Shown here piece by piece: positions 59,791 through 64,000 of a stretch of DNA of 64,000 nt. The stretch's first letter is position 1. Every line of letters starts with the position of its first letter. The DNA is taken from positions 1 to 64,000 of the forward strand of contig JAKSYS010000132.1 of NCBI GenBank assembly GCA_022925895.1, in the 5' to 3' direction. The translations under genes and the position numbers were made by a program. This stretch comes from Fragilaria crotonensis (lineage: Eukaryota > Bacillariophyta > Fragilariophyceae > Fragilariales > Fragilariaceae). Below the pieces are notes generated by a model. That model ran no database searches. It saw only the letters and a program-made list of their open reading frames with translations, and had not been told where the DNA came from.

Positions 59791-62283
59791 ATGACAATGT
59801 TGGTGCGGCTCCTCCTGCTCCTCTCTTGGCTCCACGGCTTCGCCGTTCATGCCGAAGAGGAGCAAACCACTAACACAGTGGGAGGATGCGATGATGACAG
59901 CGTGAGCGACACGATCCCGCTCTCGAAACTTGCGCCAAACCAATTTTTCAAAATCTGTCCCTCACAGCTAGCAGGCAGCAACAGCGACCTGCTGGGACAG
60001 CCCATTTGCGGAGACGGTACAAACTTTGCATTCTTCGCGACGAAGCCGATCCAACGCAAGGCGAATACTGAGAAGATTCTGATTGAATTCATGGGTGGTG
60101 GAGCCTGTTGGGATGATGAAACATGCGGGTATAACGCTGCTGCAACTACTTTTCCTGAGAAGTTGAACAACTTCGTTGGCTACTCTTGCTCCGAAGTTGC
60201 CTACTCAACAAACAATTTAAACGGATATCCTATCAATATGCTGTGCTCTCATTCGATTGGAAATACAGACTTCACCGAGTACAACACCGTCATTGTCCCG
60301 TATTGTACGCAGGATATTCATCTCGGTGATAAGACGATCACGTACGACGATGGCCTTACTATGAATCATCGTGGGGGCCACAATACCATGGGAGTTCTAC
60401 GATGGATCTTTAAGAACTTTGAGAACCCGTCTCACATCGTCTTGACAGGGTGTTCCGCCGGCGGGGCTATACTTCCGATCGCTTATGATTTGATTCGCAA
60501 ACACTACAGTCGAGTTGGACGGAGGACTGTCCAGATCAGCACTATTGGCGATTCTCCTGTCTATCTTACACCCAGCTACTTCCTGAAGAACGTTTTTAGT
60601 AACTGGTATCCAGACACCGTCATGAATAAGATTGGTTTCAACTTTTACAAGTGGCGTTACTCTGATGACTATCCCACGCGAACCTGGAGCCATATTCTCA
60701 AAAGGGGTTCTAACAAGGATCAGTGGGGGTTTGTATCACACACCGATGATCCAATCTCCTTGATTTACTACCAATGGATGTCCGGAAATGGAGCAGATGA
60801 TGGAGGGCGGCGACGATTGGAGGACGGGGATGACCAAAGTCGGTGGTACAGCGAGCTCACGTCATCGCTGTCTACTATTCAGAAGCAGCACAAGAATGTT
60901 GCAACATTCTGGATAGAAAGCGAAGGTCACTGCAGTTTCGGACTCTACTACCCGTTGCAGGAAGATGGTTTTAAGGACTGGGCATTTCAAATTGTTCGGG
61001 AACATCGAATGGGGAGCACGGCGCATTCCACTGCTTTTTTCTTCCTGTCCGTCGCCATAGGAGCCCTTGTTTTTGCGGGAGCCTACTACGCACGGCGCCG
61101 CAGCAACCGTGAAATGAATGTCGTCAGCAGTGAAGGTTTTATGGAGGATTCTACCGTCGCTGATGACGAATCACTTGCCAAGGACTCGCGAAAGAGCACA
61201 ACCTGCTTCAAATCGTGTGCCAAGTCGGTCACTACATTTCCGTTCACTGCATCTTACACTGTGGCAGCGACCATTTACTTCATGACGATGCTCGTTACAC
61301 AAGGCTTTGTTCACCCGCTTAATAATCCTTCTCTTGGCCCTTCAGCCATATCGTTGAGTCATTTTGGGATCAACAATCCATCTCTGGTTGTATATCAAGG
61401 CCAAGTATTTCGGCTCCTAGTCTCTTCCTTCCTATGCAGCGGCGTGCTTACATACTTAATTCTACTTCTGTGCCTCTGGTTCTACGCCAGACCGTTGGAG
61501 AAAATGCTGCACAACCATCTCCAGTTTGGCAGCGTCTTTATCCTCCTCATCCTTGGTACCAACATTACCTTCGCCCTGGTCGGCAACGGTGCAAGTTGTT
61601 CAAGTGTCGCCTTGGCGATTGGCCTTAATACGGTCTACATAATTCTTTGCCGTCGTCTCGAAGACTCCTCGATCGTTGGCATTACATTTGGCACTATCTT
61701 CATGACTTTGTTGGTCGTCTTTGTCTTCCCCTTCAACAGCTGGATCATGCTCCTGGCCGGTATCATTGTCGGCGCTTTGGTGTCCATGTTGGTGATAACT
61801 ATCGCCAGTAAGGAGCCAAGCATGATTCAAGATGATGGCTTGGAGAACTCTAATCTTGACGTAAATCCCGTCAAGCTCTCGCGACGAGGGCTATCAGGAT
61901 TTTGCGGCATTCTATTTGTCATGTTTCTCGTGCTACTGTTCCGCATTCGACGCCCGAATAAACTCTACCTGGAACCTTTTTATACAGGTTGCAACGTGAT
62001 GTATGCCGCGGGCGACGACGTGGCTAATGTCATGAGCAAATACGGATCAAGCTTTCGTCGCCGCCTTGAGGACGAGAACATTTGCGCTCAATTTTGCATT
62101 CCTCACCTAGCGTCGAAAGCGACTGTCTTTGGTGCGCAGCGCCTTTTGAGCCTGCCGCTGGTTCTCGGGGAATGTGAAGACATTGGCTATGATGTGCACA
62201 TGGCAGACAAAACTGTTCAAGTTTCAGGGTATTCTCTCGATTTTGAGATTTTCACGATGTCCGATGATGAAGAGGAACGATAG
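59791..62283 (+). CDS. Notum/pectin-acetylesterase-like enzyme fused to a rhomboid-like membrane domain
   Basis: 830 aa from ATG 59791, with a signal peptide (MTMLVRLLLLLSWLHGFAVHA). The CE13-type alpha/beta-hydrolase (about 45-405) has IEFMGGGACWDDETC, the nucleophile motif TGCSAGGAILP (Ser222), HTDDPIS with candidate Asp319/320, and ESEGHCSFG with His380. These match the Ser-Asp-His triad of pectin acetylesterases and Notum, so it probably removes acyl groups from extracellular glycans or proteins. A membrane span (about 413-433) and a cytosolic linker follow. The second half (about 485-670) resembles a rhomboid core: LGPSAI, YQGQVFRLLVSSF, NGASCSSVALAIGL with a possible Ser, and further spans. 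The TM6 His of active rhomboids is not seen in LLAGIIVGALVSML, so this part is likely a pseudoprotease. A lumenal tail with several Cys ends the protein. Confidence 0.82.
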   Translation: MTMLVRLLLLLSWLHGFAVHAEEEQTTNTVGGCDDDSVSDTIPLSKLAPNQFFKICPSQLAGSNSDLLGQPICGDGTNFAFFATKPIQRKANTEKILIEFMGGGACWDDETCGYNAAATTFPEKLNNFVGYSCSEVAYSTNNLNGYPINMLCSHSIGNTDFTEYNTVIVPYCTQDIHLGDKTITYDDGLTMNHRGGHNTMGVLRWIFKNFENPSHIVLTGCSAGGAILPIAYDLIRKHYSRVGRRTVQISTIGDSPVYLTPSYFLKNVFSNWYPDTVMNKIGFNFYKWRYSDDYPTRTWSHILKRGSNKDQWGFVSHTDDPISLIYYQWMSGNGADDGGRRRLEDGDDQSRWYSELTSSLSTIQKQHKNVATFWIESEGHCSFGLYYPLQEDGFKDWAFQIVREHRMGSTAHSTAFFFLSVAIGALVFAGAYYARRRSNREMNVVSSEGFMEDSTVADDESLAKDSRKSTTCFKSCAKSVTTFPFTASYTVAATIYFMTMLVTQGFVHPLNNPSLGPSAISLSHFGINNPSLVVYQGQVFRLLVSSFLCSGVLTYLILLLCLWFYARPLEKMLHNHLQFGSVFILLILGTNITFALVGNGASCSSVALAIGLNTVYIILCRRLEDSSIVGITFGTIFMTLLVVFVFPFNSWIMLLAGIIVGALVSMLVITIASKEPSMIQDDGLENSNLDVNPVKLSRRGLSGFCGILFVMFLVLLFRIRRPNKLYLEPFYTGCNVMYAAGDDVANVMSKYGSSFRRRLEDENICAQFCIPHLASKATVFGAQRLLSLPLVLGECEDIGYDVHMADKTVQVSGYSLDFEIFTMSDDEEER

Positions 62284-62467
62284 TGTGAACTTTAATTCAT
62301 GTTTCTTGTTGTAATTTCACTTTCAAAATCTCACGTTTAGATAGGACCTACTTCAGCCTCAATCGCCAACAATAACAACTTCTATACGTCTCATCGAAAG
62401 CTCACTAATTCCTAATTCCCAACAATTTCAGAGATCACGAGCACCTTCCCGAACCTTTGTGCCACAC

Positions 62468-62880
62468 CTAATGCCAGTCACCGCCCGTCTGTTCAAGCAT
62501 ACAATCAATCTGATCTTGATCATCGAGTTCCAACATCTTGGGGGTCGAGTTTTCGTCGATGCGCTCGCCATCGAGCATGAAACGGAGCGATGTTGCCTGC
62601 ACGCCTTTGCGTTGAGCGTACGTGTCGAAGACCTTGGACATCTTGGTCGTTTTCTTGATCTTGAAAAACGTCTCTTCCCCAGTCTTACGGTCGACGACGA
62701 GAAGAGACAAGGATGAGTCAAAAAGTAATACAGTCGATTAGTACGACAATGAAAGCAAATTAAACCCTAGCAAACAATTCAATAACTAGTGTCTCCAATT
62801 CTCGTCCTAGCACTCACCTGATCACGGACTCGAATGGTGATTGGTTCGGCAACCTCCGCCTTGTTATCTTCGCTCGACAT
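62468..62880 (-). CDS. SUMO: SUMO (small ubiquitin-like modifier), one intron
   Basis: Exons 62880-62818 and 62683-62468 give 92 aa. The short acidic N-terminus (MSSEDNKAEVAEP) precedes ITIRVRDQ, and after splicing TGEETFFKIKKTTKMSKVF, LRFMLDGERIDENSTPKMLE and IDCMLEQTGG follow, the ubiquitin-fold sequence of SUMO. The protein ends GGDWH, so a SUMO protease must remove DWH to expose the diglycine used for conjugation to target lysines. Length and residues match the family throughout. It would act mainly in the nucleus, attached by E1 (SAE1/2) and UBC9. The upstream frame to 62964 is not needed. Confidence 0.96.
62684..62817 (-). other. Intron of the SUMO gene (134 bp)
   Basis: On the minus strand the donor is GTGAGTGCTA after CGTGATCAG, and the acceptor CGACCGTAAG before ACTGGGGAAG, phase 0. 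Splicing restores the conserved RDQTGEE sequence. Confidence 0.9.
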
Positions 62881-64000
62881 GATTTGTTGATGATTATCTC
62901 TGGTGGAGTAGACCTTCACTTGATTATTGTTAATGACAATGATGATTGATCGGGGAGCTGGCACCGCAATTCGAAGTCTTTCGTACTCGAAGCAAGTAGA
63001 ATTTACAGTGTATATTTAGGTACTCCGACACTTTCGTTGGCGCGCGCGGCAGATTGTGCGTGAGCAGGTAAAGAACAGAGATATCCGGAGTGAAGAGAGC
63101 TAAACTTCTCGTTTCCAGGCTTCCCATCGCCTTCGCAGTTTTCAGAGTGCGAGGCGTGGAGGGATTGTTTTCGTGAGGGAGCCGTACAAGCAGTACAAGT
63201 ACTCGTATTTCGTACCAGTACACAAAGTCCCATTGCATGTACTGTACGTATGCCGGTGAATATGTACTGAGTACATGTACTGTACGTATGCCGGTAAATA
63301 TGTATGAATACTGATTATTGAGTTGTACCTGGTACCTGGTACTACCAGGTACTAGTAGAACCTCCTGTATTTCTGTGCTCTCCGTTTCTGGGTCATTGTA
63401 CTGGTACAAGCATGTACTACAATGAATACTGGAGTACGGTGATACTGTGCTTCGATCTTCGATAACAGAGTACACTACCAGTACCTGGTACAAAAATTGC
63501 CAGTACGACAGTATTTCGATTTACTTGTGACCGTTTATTTTTTGGGGAAATTACAATATCGCGTGTTTTTCAGCCACTTTTCAATATAGTACAATGACCC
63601 TCTATATACAACTTTACATCTTACTATATCACCGATTTGCTTTTGACGTTTACAATATCACGCATACATTTGTTCATATATTACTATATCACGCAAACGT
63701 GATATAGTAACACATTTTGTCGCCAGCCACATCTTCTCTCCACAGATAACATGGTACACCGTATTGTAGCCAATGTCATAAATGAAGAATGGCCAACCTT
63801 GCACCACAACCTCTTTCTCTGTCATTTTGTTTCAATCTCTTGTACCTCTCAGTTTGATTGCGCTAATGTGGTAGTTGTTATCACTCTTGTAGTGTGGTCA
63901 TTATTTGCGTTGTGCTTCGTCTGTGTTGAACGTTCAAATTCAAATTGACCATTGTGGGCGATGCATTTGAATCAACTGAACCTGATACAGTAGTCTACGC
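62881..64000. other. Intergenic region to the window end
   Basis: About 1.1 kb. 63180-63490 is GTAC-rich, including TACCTGG repeated at 63326-63341. 63551-63710 carries the repeated TTACWATATCRCG motif and a hairpin. A 65-aa frame at 63751-63948 starts with ATG and has one hydrophobic stretch but no other support, so it is not called. Confidence 0.55.
63551..63710. repeat. Cluster of a 13-bp motif ending in a perfect hairpin
   Basis: TTACAATATCGCG (63551), TTACTATATCACC (63621), TTACAATATCACG (63650) and TTACTATATCACG (63681) are direct copies, and CGTGATATAGTAA (63698-63710) is an inverted copy. The last two form a perfect 13-bp inverted repeat with a CAAA loop. Confidence 0.9.

Noticed and set aside
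63751-63948. 65-aa frame with an ATG and one hydrophobic stretch
   Set aside because: It is short, isolated and without family resemblance; it could be chance.

Overview
The window looks like nuclear DNA of a photosynthetic stramenopile, most likely a diatom. The evidence is: three proteins with an N-terminal signal peptide followed by an ASAF-like Phe motif (diatom-type plastid targeting); GT-AG introns of about 60-135 bp; Ty1/copia elements with diatom-type (CoDi-like) pol motifs; and gene families common in diatoms (kelch-RING, PPR, TPR, Notum-type esterase). I cannot name the species. No rRNA, tRNA or CRISPR array was found.

Layout. 1-11744 is gene-rich: a truncated pyridine-nucleotide oxidoreductase (transhydrogenase-like), a type II membrane glycosyltransferase, a kelch-RING protein with one intron, and a 1345-aa p300/CBP-type histone acetyltransferase carrying two bromodomains. 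11745-14141 is intergenic and holds a 439-bp hAT-like MITE with 8-bp target-site duplications. 14142-16521 is a plastid-type PPR gene broken by two apparent -1 frameshifts. 17512-21063 is a Tc1/mariner/IS630-like DNA transposon, recognised by TIRs and TA flanks, whose DDE triad is split over two overlapping ORFs; it sits about 20 bp upstream of a small hypothetical gene. 21748-22427 is a broken TPR gene, followed by 3.5 kb of repeat-rich DNA.

25957-32172 is the most interesting block. It encodes a GT10 fucosyltransferase-like type II membrane protein, a plastid DUF3110 protein on the other strand, a type II membrane protein sharing both flanking modules of the fucosyltransferase but lacking its catalytic domain, and a third short membrane protein. 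The shared modules look like undescribed domains.

33948-35358 is a cation-diffusion-facilitator-like transporter with a clear 70-bp intron. 35687-53330 is a transposon nest: a decayed DDE transposon with 25-bp TIRs, an apparently intact and very young Ty1/copia element (identical 289-bp LTRs, 5-bp TSD, 1849-aa polyprotein), and a heavily degraded second copia pol region. 55121-62880 returns to ordinary genes: a multi-pass membrane IBR/RBR-type zinc protein, a plastid thioredoxin with two SAP-like N-terminal repeats, a Notum/pectin-acetylesterase fused to a rhomboid-like membrane domain that appears to lack the catalytic His, and SUMO with one intron.

Across the intergenic DNA two patterns recur: strong enrichment in GTAC/TAC words, and short tandem arrays whose unit is repeatedly 7 bp although the unit sequences differ. 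These are unexplained.
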